A DNA stretch of 64,000 nucleotides from contig NZ_CP076019.1 of assembly GCF_018623055.1 (NCBI RefSeq), forward strand, positions 620,001 through 684,000, in the 5' to 3' direction. Both the position numbers and the translations under genes were made by a program. Source of the DNA: Halorubrum sp. 2020YC2. GTDB lineage: Archaea; Halobacteriota; Halobacteria; Halobacteriales; Haloferacaceae. Shown here in pieces: positions 24,085-32,360 of this stretch. Position 1 is the stretch's first letter. Each line of letters starts with the position of its first letter. The notes beneath the pieces are model-generated. The model ran no database searches. It was not told the origin of the DNA and was given only the letters and a program-made list of their open reading frames with translations.

Positions 24085-24085
24085 T
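23930..24085 (+). ncRNA. Candidate omega-RNA (sense-overlapping 3' RNA of tnpB)
   Basis: The 3' end of tnpB after the zinc finger codes for a low-complexity tail and ends in a strong stem, CCCCACCCT/AGGGTGGGG (24027-24035 with 24068-24076), followed by GTAGTTTAC. In haloarchaea, sense-overlapping transcripts at tnpB 3' ends are known, and TnpB omega-RNAs end at the element border with the guide copied from flanking DNA. The guide here would be the bases right after about 24084. The 5' limit is a guess. Confidence 0.6.
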
Positions 24086-24455
24086 CCTGACAGCAGCCGC
24101 CGGCCTCGCCGCCGAAGTCGACGGCGAGCGGCTCGGAAATCGCCTCGTTGACGGCTTCGAGGGTGTCCTCGAGCTCGTCTTGCGCGTCGAGGTACTCGCT
24201 CATCACGGGCATCGAGTGGAGCTCGTCTTGCGCCTCTTGGACGCGCTGAAGCCCCTCGTTCGTCGCCTGCCCGGTCTGGCGGGCCTGCATGAACTCCGCG
24301 CGCAGCTGCTCGAACTCGTCGATCCGCTCTTGGACCGCCTCGTCGCGCTGGACCGCCGCTCTCGCCTCTTCGAACCGCTCGTACTCCGGGGTTTCGGCGA
24401 TCCGGTCGCCGAGCTCTCGGCCGAGGTCTTCGATGGAGACCTGTTCGACGCTCAT
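24081..24455 (-). CDS. YlbF/YmcA-family protein
   Basis: 124 aa from ATG 24453-24455; the longer upstream frame is a shadow. Mostly helical and coiled: EDLGRELGDRIAETPEYERF, RDEAVQERIDEFEQLRAEFM, QEAQDELHSMPVMSEYLDAQ, matching the YlbF/DUF964 fold. In Bacillus the family is part of an RNA-processing regulatory complex; the archaeal role is unknown. The tail EAGGCCQE with adjacent cysteines recalls the Fe-S-binding Cys of that complex. Its TAA stop coincides with the right end of the tnpB element. Confidence 0.75.
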   Translation of the reverse strand: MSVEQVSIEDLGRELGDRIAETPEYERFEEARAAVQRDEAVQERIDEFEQLRAEFMQARQTGQATNEGLQRVQEAQDELHSMPVMSEYLDAQDELEDTLEAVNEAISEPLAVDFGGEAGGCCQE

Positions 24456-24520
24456 ACCTGAGCGTGGTGACCGAGCCGTTTGAACCTGCCGGAGCCGGGG
24501 GTCGGGTCGGCCTCCACTCT

Positions 24521-25174
24521 CTACCGCGACTCGACGAACTCGATGACCGCGTCGAGCTCTTTCGGACCGATACCGTGGCCCCCCGGGAAGCTGCCGTGGG
24601 TGACGACGGCGTCGACGGCTTCGAGCCGCTCGACGGCCGCCGTCGTCCGCGACTCGGGGATCACGCGGTCGCCCGCGCCGGCGCCGACGAAGACGGGCTT
24701 GCCCGCGATACCGTCCGGATCGAGGTCCGCGTGCGACTCCGGGAGATAGCCGTGGAGCGCGACGACCCACGCGTAGCGGTCGGGGTCTTCCAGCAAGAGC
24801 GAGAGGCTCGTGATCGCGCCCTGGCTGAACCCGAGCAGCCCGACCCGGTCGGCGTCGAGTCCGTAGGCGTCAACCGCCGCCTCGACGCTCTCGACTATCA
24901 GGTCGAGGCTCCGCCGGAAGTCGTCGGCGTCGGGCTGGCTCGACTCCAACCCGCCGGCGGAGAGGTCGAGTTCGTACCACGTGTACCCGCCTTGAAGCGG
25001 GTCCGGCGCGCGGAGGCTGACGACGTGGAGTTCGTCCGGCAACTCGGCGGCGACCGGGAGCAGGTCCTCCTCGTCGGCGCCGCGACCGTGGAGGACGAAG
25101 ACGGCCGGCGCCGGCTCGCCGTCAAACCCCTCGTCGGGCGCGACGTGAACGTGTTCGAGCGGAATGTCGGTCAT
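24521..25174 (-). CDS. Alpha/beta-hydrolase, carboxylesterase/phospholipase type
   Basis: 217 aa from ATG 25172-25174; upstream codons belong to the promoter gap. Oxyanion segment AVFVLHGRGADEEDLLPVAA, nucleophile elbow GLLGFSQGAI, catalytic Asp in GAGAGDRVIPESR, and His in SFPGGHGIGPKELDAVIEF. This is the YpfH/lysophospholipase-like esterase family, acting on small acyl esters in the cytoplasm. Full length. No operon partner; diverges from dph2. Confidence 0.85.
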   Translation of the reverse strand: MTDIPLEHVHVAPDEGFDGEPAPAVFVLHGRGADEEDLLPVAAELPDELHVVSLRAPDPLQGGYTWYELDLSAGGLESSQPDADDFRRSLDLIVESVEAAVDAYGLDADRVGLLGFSQGAITSLSLLLEDPDRYAWVVALHGYLPESHADLDPDGIAGKPVFVGAGAGDRVIPESRTTAAVERLEAVDAVVTHGSFPGGHGIGPKELDAVIEFVESR

Positions 25175-25341
25175 CGGTGCGCGGTTGGCGAGGGCGGCGG
25201 TTAGCTCCGTCGGCCGCGGCAGGCACACGAGGACGCTCGGCGCGAGCGAACACCGTCGACCCGATACTGGTAACCGGGAGCGGTTACACCATCCGTCTCC
25301 GAACGCGCCGTTTAACCGTCCTGCCGCACAATCCGGCTCAC

Positions 25342-26385
25342 ATGAGCGGCTCCACGGAGGGCGACCTGACGAAGACGGGCATGGCCCTGAAACACGACCG
25401 CGAGTGGGACTACGAACTCGACCGGATCTTAGAGGCCATCGAGGAGCGCGACGCCTCCAAGGTCGGCCTCCAGTTCCCCGAGGGACTCAAGCGCCGCGGG
25501 CCGAAGGTCGCGGACGACCTCCGCGAGGTCGCGCCCGACGACGTGACGTTCATGCTCTCTGGACAGCCCTGCTACGGCGCCTGCGACCTCGACACGTACC
25601 TGATGCGCCGGACGGACGTGTTCGTCCACTTCGGTCACACGCCGATGAAGGAGTCCGACAGCATCGTCTACGTCCCCCTCTTCTCGAACGTCGACCCCTT
25701 CCCGATCATGGAGGACGCGCTCGAAGAGGAGCTAACGCCCCCCGAGGAGGACGCCGACGTGGGCCTCGTCACGACGGCCCAACACATGAACCGCTTCGAG
25801 GAGATGACCGACTGGCTCGAAGAGCGCGGCTACGAGGTCCACACCCGACGCGGCGACGACCGCCTCACGAAGGAGGGGCAGGTGCTCGGCTGTAACTACG
25901 CCTCCGCGGACATCGACGCCGAGCAGGTGCTGTACGTCGGCGGCGGGAAGTTCCACCCGGTCGGGCTCGCGATGGAACACCCGGACAAGCGCGTCGTCAT
26001 CGCGGACCCGGTCAACAACGCGGTGTCGATCGCGGAACACGACCAGTTCCTCAAGCAGCGCTACGCTGCGGTTCACAAGGCGATGGACGCCGAGAAGTGG
26101 GGCGTCATCTTCTGTACGAAGATCGGGCAAGGCCGGTGGGAGAAGGCCCAGGAGATCGTCGACAACAACGAGAACGCCTACCTGATCACGATGGACGAGG
26201 TGACGCCGGACCGCCTGCGGAACTTCGACATGGACGCGTTCGTGAACACCGGCTGCCCGCGGATCACGACCGACGACGGCCCGCGGTTCCACAAGCCAAT
26301 GTTAACGCCGGGCGAGTACGAGGCCGCCATCGGTGAGAAGCCGCTCGACTCGATCGAGTTCGACACGTTCCACGACACCTGGTAG
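25342..26385 (+). CDS. dph2: Diphthamide biosynthesis enzyme Dph2 (radical SAM-like, 4Fe-4S)
   Basis: 347 aa. Three widely spaced cysteine sites bind the 4Fe-4S cluster: QPCYGACD (C77/C81), LGCNYAS (C184) and NTGCPRI (C305). Other family motifs: KVGLQFPEGLKRRGPKVADD, VHFGHTPMKESDSIVYVPL, ILYVGG-type VLYVGGGKFHPVGLAM. It transfers the 3-amino-3-carboxypropyl group from S-adenosylmethionine to a histidine of elongation factor 2. Start ATG 25342 lies about 30 nt after CGTTTAACC (probable TATA). The gene upstream diverges. Confidence 0.92.
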   Translation: MSGSTEGDLTKTGMALKHDREWDYELDRILEAIEERDASKVGLQFPEGLKRRGPKVADDLREVAPDDVTFMLSGQPCYGACDLDTYLMRRTDVFVHFGHTPMKESDSIVYVPLFSNVDPFPIMEDALEEELTPPEEDADVGLVTTAQHMNRFEEMTDWLEERGYEVHTRRGDDRLTKEGQVLGCNYASADIDAEQVLYVGGGKFHPVGLAMEHPDKRVVIADPVNNAVSIAEHDQFLKQRYAAVHKAMDAEKWGVIFCTKIGQGRWEKAQEIVDNNENAYLITMDEVTPDRLRNFDMDAFVNTGCPRITTDDGPRFHKPMLTPGEYEAAIGEKPLDSIEFDTFHDTW

Positions 26386-26526
26386 GGCGGCGCGAAAGCG
26401 AGGGATCGCCTTTTCGGCTCCGTTGAAGTCTTCAGAAGGCGAGACGCGTTGCTTCCGTTTCGGTCGGCGCAGAAATAGCGGTGAGCTAGCGGGAGTGGAT
26501 CACTCGAATCGGTCGCTGTGAAACGA

Positions 26527-26536
26527 TATTTAAATA
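26527..26536 (+). promoter_or_regulatory. AT-rich TATA-like box upstream of repeat copy 3
   Basis: ATATTTAAATAG stands out in GC-rich DNA 25-34 nt before the TTATAAA of repeat copy 3. It could be a promoter for a transcript covering the repeat. The rest of 26386-26560 holds nothing recognisable. Confidence 0.35.
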
Positions 26537-26560
26537 GCCGTGAGCGGCAGCGACGTTCAC

Positions 26561-26762
26561 TTATAAAGGTAGACGGTGGCGCGTGCCTGCGAGCGGCCTC
26601 TTGACCGCGAACCGGGACCGAAGGTCCCTCGCTGGAGTCAGTCGCCCGACGCGGAGCGAGGGCGACTGACAGGCCGAGAGCGGAGCTCTCGCTTACAGCC
26701 GGACGGAGTCCGGCGACGAGGCTGGGCTTTGGAGGTGTTCTCCGAAGGATCAGTGGTCATCT
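26561..26762 (+). repeat. Structured dispersed repeat, copy 3 (short form)
   Basis: Starts TTATAAA (26561-26567), then GGTGGCGCGTGCCTGCGAGC (26575-26594). A series of hairpins follows: GGGACC/GGTCCC (26614-26628), an 11-bp stem GTCAGTCGCCC/GGGCGACTGAC (26637-26647 with 26660-26670), GAGAGC/GCTCTC (26676-26690), CCGGAC/GTCCGG (26699-26713). Then CGACGAGGCTGGG joins directly to the 3' hairpin CTTTGGAG/CTCCGAAG (26727-26747). The middle block with GGGACTCAAAGGGGCAG present in copies 1 and 2 is missing, with the junction at a GGCTGGG sequence. Confidence 0.8.
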
Positions 26763-26777
26763 GACCCGGAACCGATG

Positions 26778-26993
26778 TCACGCCTCGTTCGGCGGGTGCC
26801 AGAACAGTCCGTCGACCACGAGGACCGCGGCCGCGAGCGACGCGCCGGCGACGGGCACCGCGTACCCCTGAGCGAGGAGCGACCCGACGGCGTACACGGC
26901 GCAGAACGCGAGCGGGATCGCGAGCAGGATGAGGTCGGCGCGCTCGATCCCGCCGGAATTAGCCGACCCGACCCCCGGATGCCGCCCGCTCAT
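26778..26993 (-). CDS. Tiny two-helix membrane protein
   Basis: 71 aa. Hydrophobic segments LILLAIPLAFCAVYAVGSLL and VPVAGASLAAAVLVVDGLFW separated by AQGYA; short polar N-terminus. The ATG overlaps the stop of the gene upstream (26990-26993, ATGA), so the two are translationally coupled. Not recognised; a two-gene unit with a small DNA-binding-like protein. Confidence 0.65.
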   Translation of the reverse strand: MSGRHPGVGSANSGGIERADLILLAIPLAFCAVYAVGSLLAQGYAVPVAGASLAAAVLVVDGLFWHPPNEA

Positions 26994-27190
26994 TCCATGT
27001 ACCCCAAGTCCCGGAGCTTCTGAGCGATCTGTCTCGCTTCCGCCTCGGAGACCCCTTCATCGGACTCCATCTCCTGGACGACGACGTGCTTCACGAACTC
27101 CTTGACCGAGCCGAACGGCTCGTCTTCGATGTACTCCTCGACGTCCGCGACGAACTCTTTCCGCAGAGAAATCGTGGTGTAGTCGCTCAT
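26990..27190 (-). CDS. Small ribbon-helix-helix-like protein
   Basis: 66 aa. An N-terminal strand MSDYTTISLRKEFVADVEEY followed by two helices (SVKEFVKHVVVQEMESD, AEARQIAQKLRDLGYME) resembles CopG/RHH DNA-binding antitoxin-type proteins. Coupled to the tiny membrane protein gene downstream. The minus strand has TTTATCA and TTAATT-type AT-rich DNA just upstream (27212-27240), a likely promoter. Confidence 0.65.
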   Translation of the reverse strand: MSDYTTISLRKEFVADVEEYIEDEPFGSVKEFVKHVVVQEMESDEGVSEAEARQIAQKLRDLGYME

Positions 27191-27354
27191 TGACGGATCC
27201 GTCCTGCTCCGGACTGATAAATCTTAATTACATCTAATTACCGGTCGTTCCCGCCCGGGAGCGCGGCTCGGAGATCGAGACAGACCGCAACCCGATCGCG
27301 CCGACCCCGCCGGATCCTCCGCCCTTTTCGGAGTGCGTCCCGTAATCCCGATCG

Positions 27355-28509
27355 ATGACGACGAACGACGGCCACATCTCCACCACGCACGTCGGTAGCC
27401 TGCCGCGACCGCCGGAACTGCTCGACCTGCTCACCCGCCGTCAGGACGGGGAGACGGTCGACCCGGACGAGTGGAACGAGACGGTCGCGGACGCGACCCG
27501 CGACGTCGTCGACCGACAGGTCGAGACCGGTCTCGACTCGATCAACAACGGCGAGCAGTCCCGCGTCTCGTTCAACTGGTACGTCGCGGACCGGCTCAGC
27601 GGCATCGACGGGAAGCGGGAGACGGAGCTGTGGGCCGACCTCCAGGAGTTCCCGTCCTACGCCGAGGAGACGTTCAAGACCGACGTGATCGACCTCTCGA
27701 TGCACCCGGTCGTGGCCGAGGCGGTCGAGTACACGGGCCGCGAGGAGGCGCAGGCGGAGGTCGACGGCTTCACCGACGCACTCGCAGTCGCGGACCGCGA
27801 CGTCGACGACGCGTTCATGACCGCGGCGTCGCCGAGCGTCGTCACCGCGACCCACGTCGACGACTACTACGACGACTACGAGGAGTTCCTGTTCGCGGTG
27901 GCCGAGGCGATGAAGACGGAGTACGAACTCGTCGCTGACGCCGGGCTTACCCTCCAGATCGACGCCCCGGAGCTGCTGACCGTCGGCCACACCGCGGCGT
28001 ACGCGGACGAGCCGCTGGCGGCCGCGAAGGACGCGACGCGGCTCCACGTCGAGGCGCTCAACGAGGCGCTCGCGAACGTGCCCGCCGAGCAGGTCCGGCT
28101 CCACACCTGCTGGGGCAGCTACGAGGGGCCCCACCACTTCGACACCGAGCTCGCGGAGATGCTCCCGCTGATCTACGAGGCGGACATCACCGGACTCAGC
28201 GTCGAGCAGGCGAACCCGCGCCACCAACACGAGCACCGCGCGTTCGCGGAGCACCCGCTCCCCGACGGCTGGACGCTCATCCCCGGCGTCGTCGACGTGA
28301 AGACGAACATCATCGACCACCCCGAAACGGTCGCGGACCGCTTGGAGCGCGTCGCGGACGCCGTCGACGACGGGACCCCGCTCGTCGCCGCCCCCGACTG
28401 CGGGTTCGGCACGCAGGCCGGCATCGGCATGGTCGACCCCGAGATCGCGTGGGCGAAACTGGAGGCGCTCGTCGAGGGCACCGAGATCGCGAACGATCGG
28501 CTCGACTGA
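27355..28509 (+). CDS. MetE-like cobalamin-independent methionine synthase family protein
   Basis: 384 aa, corresponding to the C-terminal catalytic barrel of MetE only. Motifs: TTHVGSLPRPPELLDLL, GLDSINNGEQSRVSFNWYV, LTLQIDAPELLTVGH, RLHTCWGSYEGPHHFDTELA (zinc His/Cys), GVVDVKTNIIDHPETVADRL and APDCGFGTQAG (zinc Cys). Archaeal short MetE proteins use a methyl donor other than the folate polyglutamate used by full MetE. Single gene with its own promoter region. Confidence 0.85.
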   Translation: MTTNDGHISTTHVGSLPRPPELLDLLTRRQDGETVDPDEWNETVADATRDVVDRQVETGLDSINNGEQSRVSFNWYVADRLSGIDGKRETELWADLQEFPSYAEETFKTDVIDLSMHPVVAEAVEYTGREEAQAEVDGFTDALAVADRDVDDAFMTAASPSVVTATHVDDYYDDYEEFLFAVAEAMKTEYELVADAGLTLQIDAPELLTVGHTAAYADEPLAAAKDATRLHVEALNEALANVPAEQVRLHTCWGSYEGPHHFDTELAEMLPLIYEADITGLSVEQANPRHQHEHRAFAEHPLPDGWTLIPGVVDVKTNIIDHPETVADRLERVADAVDDGTPLVAAPDCGFGTQAGIGMVDPEIAWAKLEALVEGTEIANDRLD

Positions 28510-28537
28510 GCCGACGCGAAACCCCTTGACTCCCGGG

Positions 28538-28999
28538 TCAGTCGACCCCGCCGCCGCGACCGGCGGCTCGCTCCACGTACTCCACGGCCGCCGCGGGCGA
28601 GTCGACGGCCTCGACGCCGTCGACGTCGTGCGTGTCCAGCCCCGCCACGGGGCGACCCTGCGCGAGCGCGAGCCCGATCTCCGAGAGCGTGCCGCTCGCG
28701 CCGTTGACCGCGACCGCGGCGTCGCCGTTCATGACGACGAGCGCGTTGCGCGCGTGGCCCATCCCCGTCGCGACGGGGATCGTGACGTGCGGGTTCGCGT
28801 CGCTCCGGTCGCCCGTCGGCAATATTCCGATCGTCTCCCCGCCGGCTCCTCGGGCGCCGCGGCAGACCGCTTCCATGACGCCGCCGAGACCGCCGCAGAC
28901 GACGACGTGACCCCGCTCCGCGAGCCGTTCGCCGAGGGCCTCCGCGGCCGCCGCCGTCTCTGGACCGATCGAACTCCCGCCGATGACGCTGACGCGCAT
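28538..28999 (-). CDS. SLOG/LOG-like Rossmann protein (TIGR00725 type)
   Basis: 153 aa. MRVSVIGGSSIGPETAAAAE and VVVCGGLGGVMEAVCRGARG match the TIGR00725 family, related to molybdenum-cofactor carriers and LOG phosphoribohydrolases. TIGILPTGDRSDANPHVTIP, GMGHARNALVVMNGDAAVAV and GASGTLSEIGLALAQGRPV follow. Probably binds a nucleotide or cofactor; the role here is unknown. Convergent with the MetE-like gene, 28 bp apart. Confidence 0.82.
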   Translation of the reverse strand: MRVSVIGGSSIGPETAAAAEALGERLAERGHVVVCGGLGGVMEAVCRGARGAGGETIGILPTGDRSDANPHVTIPVATGMGHARNALVVMNGDAAVAVNGASGTLSEIGLALAQGRPVAGLDTHDVDGVEAVDSPAAAVEYVERAAGRGGGVD

Positions 29000-29135
29000 G
29001 GATGCTTCGCGGCGCCGCGGCTGGTAAAACCGACCGGTTGATGCGTCGATATCGGCTGAAACGTCGCCTCGCGTCGATTCTCGCCGCTGAGACCGTCACT
29101 GAAACCCTTATCCCCGCCCGCCGTGAATGGAGCCT

Positions 29136-29792
29136 ATGACGTACGATACCGTCGTGTTCGACAACGACGGTGTCCTCGTGGGCCGCACGCGCTTCGACGT
29201 GCTCCGGGATGCGACCCGGAACGCGTTCGAGGAGTGCGGCGTCGAGGAGCCCGATCCGGACGACGTAGAGCAGATGACCATCGGTGCGACCCCCGGTAGC
29301 GTCGGCACCGTCTGTCAGACGTACGACCTCGACCCGGGGTCGTTCTGGCGGACGCGCGACGACGTGGTGTCGCGCGCCCAACAGCAGGAGGCCCGCGAGG
29401 GGCGCAAGACCCCATACGACGACCTCGACGAGCTACAGGACCTCGACGTCGAGATGGGAATCGTCTCCTCGAACCAGCAGGCGACCGTCGACTTCCTCGT
29501 CGACCACTTCGACGGGTTCGACCGGATGGGCGCCGCCTACGGCCGCGAGCCGACGATCCACTCGCTCCAGCTCCGCAAGCCGAACCCGCACTACATCGAG
29601 CAGGCGCTCGGTGACCTCGACGCGGGTAACGCCTTGTTCGTCGGGGACAACGAGTCCGACGTCCGCGCGGCCGAGAACGCGGGGATCGACTCGGCGTTCA
29701 TCCGCCGTCCTCACCGCCGCGACTGGGAGCTGAACGTCTGGCCGACCTGGGAGATAGAGAACCTGTCCGACCTCCACGACATCGTCGACTGA
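29136..29792 (+). CDS. HAD-superfamily hydrolase
   Basis: 218 aa from ATG 29136; ATG 29127 is also in frame, but a CCTTATCC box at 29105-29112 puts a leaderless start near 29136. Motif I TVVFDNDGVLVGRTRFDVLR has Asp-x-Asp; motif II is in EMGIVSSNQQATVDFL, motif III in QLRKPNPHYIEQAL, and motif IV in ALFVGDNESDVRAAENAGI. A phosphoglycolate-phosphatase-like enzyme with an alpha-helical cap (about residues 15-85); substrate unknown. Confidence 0.85.
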   Translation: MTYDTVVFDNDGVLVGRTRFDVLRDATRNAFEECGVEEPDPDDVEQMTIGATPGSVGTVCQTYDLDPGSFWRTRDDVVSRAQQQEAREGRKTPYDDLDELQDLDVEMGIVSSNQQATVDFLVDHFDGFDRMGAAYGREPTIHSLQLRKPNPHYIEQALGDLDAGNALFVGDNESDVRAAENAGIDSAFIRRPHRRDWELNVWPTWEIENLSDLHDIVD

Positions 29793-29870
29793 GACCGGCT
29801 CGTCCCCGTCGCCGCGCCGTCCGGCAGCGACGCGTCGGCGGCGCCGACCCCGGCCCGCTGCCGCCGATGA

Positions 29871-29880
29871 AGCGTTTAAA
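29871..29880 (+). promoter_or_regulatory. TATA box of the XPD-like helicase gene
   Basis: GCGTTTAAAT lies 25-34 nt upstream of the GTG start at 29905, the spacing of a leaderless haloarchaeal promoter. It supports the GTG as the true start. Confidence 0.5.
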
Positions 29881-29904
29881 TCGGATGGGGCGTAACTCGC
29901 TCCC

Positions 29905-32274
29905 GTGACCGACTCGCCCCCGTGGGCCGACTTCTTCGGCCATCCCGAACCCTACCCCGAGCAGGCCGACGGCATCGACGCCGCCGTCGACGCGGCCGAG
30001 GACGGCGGCTTCCTCGCGCTGGAGGGCGCCTGCGGGACGGGGAAGACGATGCTCGCGCTCACCGCCGGCCTCGACCGCGTCCGCGACCCGGACTCCGAGT
30101 TCGAGCGCGTCTTCGTCCTCACCAGCGTCAAACAGCAGCTGCGCCAGTTCGAGACGGACCTGCGGACGATAAACGACGACCTCCCGGAGGAGTACGACCC
30201 CGTCTCCGGACTCACGCTCGTCGGGAAGGCGGACGTCTGCCCGTACGCGCGGGAGAACCGCGGCGGGATCGACCGCGAGAACGTGTACGAGCGCTGCGAG
30301 GGGCTCCGCGAGCGCACCCGCAACCTCGTGGGCGACGGCGGGGCGACGACGACCTCGAACCTCGTGAGCGAGGCGCGGAGCCAGCAGGTCGGGCTGATGG
30401 ACTCGGGTGCCGACGCCGGCCCGTCGGCGGATGAGTCCGGCGCCGCCGACTACCTCTCCGTTGACGGGGAGCCGACCCCGTACCGCCCCGACACCGAGGA
30501 GTACGACGACGTCGAGTTCTGTCCGTTCTACGCCGGCTTCCTCGACGACCTCCCGGAGGACGGCGACCCCGCGGAGGCGGTCCCGTTCGACGTGGCCGAA
30601 CTCGGTCACGTCGACGCCGACGAACTCGTCCGGCTCGCCGCGGGCCACGGCTCCTGTCCCCACTCGATCATGGGCGCGCTCGTCCCGGAGGTCGAGGTCG
30701 TCATCGGCAACTACTACCACGCCTTCGACCCGGTGACGACCGGCACGTTCACCGGCGCGCTGCTGGACGACTCGACGTTCGTCGTCTGCGACGAGGCGCA
30801 CATGCTCGAACCCCGCGTGCGCGACCTCGTGAGCGACGCGGTCGCGGACGCCAGCCTCCGCGACGCCGAGAACGAGCTCACCCGCGTCGTCCAGCCGCTC
30901 TCCTTCGAGTCGGCGGGCGCGGAGTCCGACGACGCCGCCGTGGTCCGCGGCGAACTGGAGGACGCGGACGTGACCGTCGAAGAGATCGAGGCGGTCCGCG
31001 AGTTCTACGCCGACCTCCGCGGCGAGCTCGACCGGCGCGTGACCGCGCACCTCGACCGCGAGCGCCCGGACTGGCGGGCGTCGATGCGCGACCTCGACGA
31101 TACGGAGATCCCCCTCCGCGACCCCGAGGAGCCGAGCGAAGACGAGGTCACGGCGTGGGCCGACGACGAGGGGTACGGCGAGCGCGTCTGGGCGCGCGCC
31201 GAACAGGTCGGCGCGGTCGTCGGGCGCGTCCTCGACTCGCTGGAAGACGAGGACAAACAGCGCGCGGCGCCCGGCGTCGGCCGCACCCTCAACGCCTGGT
31301 ACCGCGAGGGCCACACCGACTTCTTCCGGGCGATCGAACTCGAACGCACGTTCGACGAGACGGAGCCGCCGGACTCGTGGCGGCGGGCGTACAACGCGCG
31401 CCTCGCGCTCCACAACTGCCTGCCGAGCGAGCCGATAGGCGACCGACTCGCGTCGTTTGGCGGCGGCGTCCTCATGAGCGCGACGCTGGAGCCCATGGAC
31501 CTGTTCCGGGAGGTCACCGGGCTCGATCACCTCGAAGAACGCGGCCGTCCGGTCGTCGAGCGGACGTACGGCCTCTCTTTCCCAGAGGGGAACCGGGCCA
31601 GCCTCGCGGTCGACGCGCCGAAGTTCACCCACCAGAACCGCGGCGCGCCCGGCGAGGAGAACCCGACGCGGCTCGCGCACCTTGACGCGACCGCCGCGGT
31701 CGCGCGCCGCGAGGGCAACGTCCTCGTCGGGACCCCGAGTTACGCCGAGGCGACGTGGATGGCCGAGTCGCTCTCGGAGCGGCTCGACAAGCCGGTCCTC
31801 TTAGACGAGTCCTCGGGCGACCGCGAGACCGAGTCGCTGAAGGACGACTTCTTCGCCGGCGACGGGAAGGTGTTGGTGACGAGCCTCCGCGGCACCCTCA
31901 CGGAGGGCGTCGACTACCGCGGCGACCGCCTCTCGGCCGCCGTCGTCTGCGGCGTCCCGATCATCAACACGGCGCGGCCGCAGACCCGCGCGGTGATCAC
32001 GGCCTACGACCGCCGGTTCGAGTCGGGGTTCGAGACGGCCCTCACCGTCCCCGCCGTGCGGAAGGCGCGGCAGGCGGTCGGCCGCGTCATCCGCGGGCCG
32101 GACGAGCGCGGCGTCCGCGTCCTCCTCGACGCCCGGTACGCCCGCGACTCGTGGAACGGGGTCCGGGAGTACCTACCCGAACACGAGCGGAATGAGTACC
32201 AGCCGGTGAGCCCGGACATGCTGGAGGTGGCGCTGGACCGATTCGAGTCGCGGTCCCCGGCAACGAGCGAGTGA
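29905..32274 (+). CDS. XPD/Rad3-family DNA helicase with Fe-S cluster
   Basis: 789 aa. Walker A LEGACGTGKTMLALTAGLDR (about residues 38-57), Fe-S cysteines in ADVCPYARE, YERCEGL, EFCPFYAGF and GSCPHSIM, and a DEAH box TFVVCDEAHMLEP (about 295). HD2 has VLVTSLRGTLTEGVDYRGDR and the motif VI region RQAVGRVIRGPDERG. Superfamily-2 5'-3' helicase for repair. An insert at about residues 155-195 between the Fe-S ligands is Gly/Ala/Asp-rich. Single gene. Confidence 0.9.
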   Translation: MTDSPPWADFFGHPEPYPEQADGIDAAVDAAEDGGFLALEGACGTGKTMLALTAGLDRVRDPDSEFERVFVLTSVKQQLRQFETDLRTINDDLPEEYDPVSGLTLVGKADVCPYARENRGGIDRENVYERCEGLRERTRNLVGDGGATTTSNLVSEARSQQVGLMDSGADAGPSADESGAADYLSVDGEPTPYRPDTEEYDDVEFCPFYAGFLDDLPEDGDPAEAVPFDVAELGHVDADELVRLAAGHGSCPHSIMGALVPEVEVVIGNYYHAFDPVTTGTFTGALLDDSTFVVCDEAHMLEPRVRDLVSDAVADASLRDAENELTRVVQPLSFESAGAESDDAAVVRGELEDADVTVEEIEAVREFYADLRGELDRRVTAHLDRERPDWRASMRDLDDTEIPLRDPEEPSEDEVTAWADDEGYGERVWARAEQVGAVVGRVLDSLEDEDKQRAAPGVGRTLNAWYREGHTDFFRAIELERTFDETEPPDSWRRAYNARLALHNCLPSEPIGDRLASFGGGVLMSATLEPMDLFREVTGLDHLEERGRPVVERTYGLSFPEGNRASLAVDAPKFTHQNRGAPGEENPTRLAHLDATAAVARREGNVLVGTPSYAEATWMAESLSERLDKPVLLDESSGDRETESLKDDFFAGDGKVLVTSLRGTLTEGVDYRGDRLSAAVVCGVPIINTARPQTRAVITAYDRRFESGFETALTVPAVRKARQAVGRVIRGPDERGVRVLLDARYARDSWNGVREYLPEHERNEYQPVSPDMLEVALDRFESRSPATSE

Positions 32275-32360
32275 CGGCGGGTCCGCCTGCCGCCGGATAA
32301 CGGCGCGTTACTCGCCGGTAGGCGGCTTGTAACTATACGGGTATACCACGTGTCGAACGT

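Noticed and set aside
22786-24085. Possible Cas12-type CRISPR nuclease with array
   Set aside because: Length and motifs are those of TnpB, and no direct-repeat array was seen anywhere in the window.
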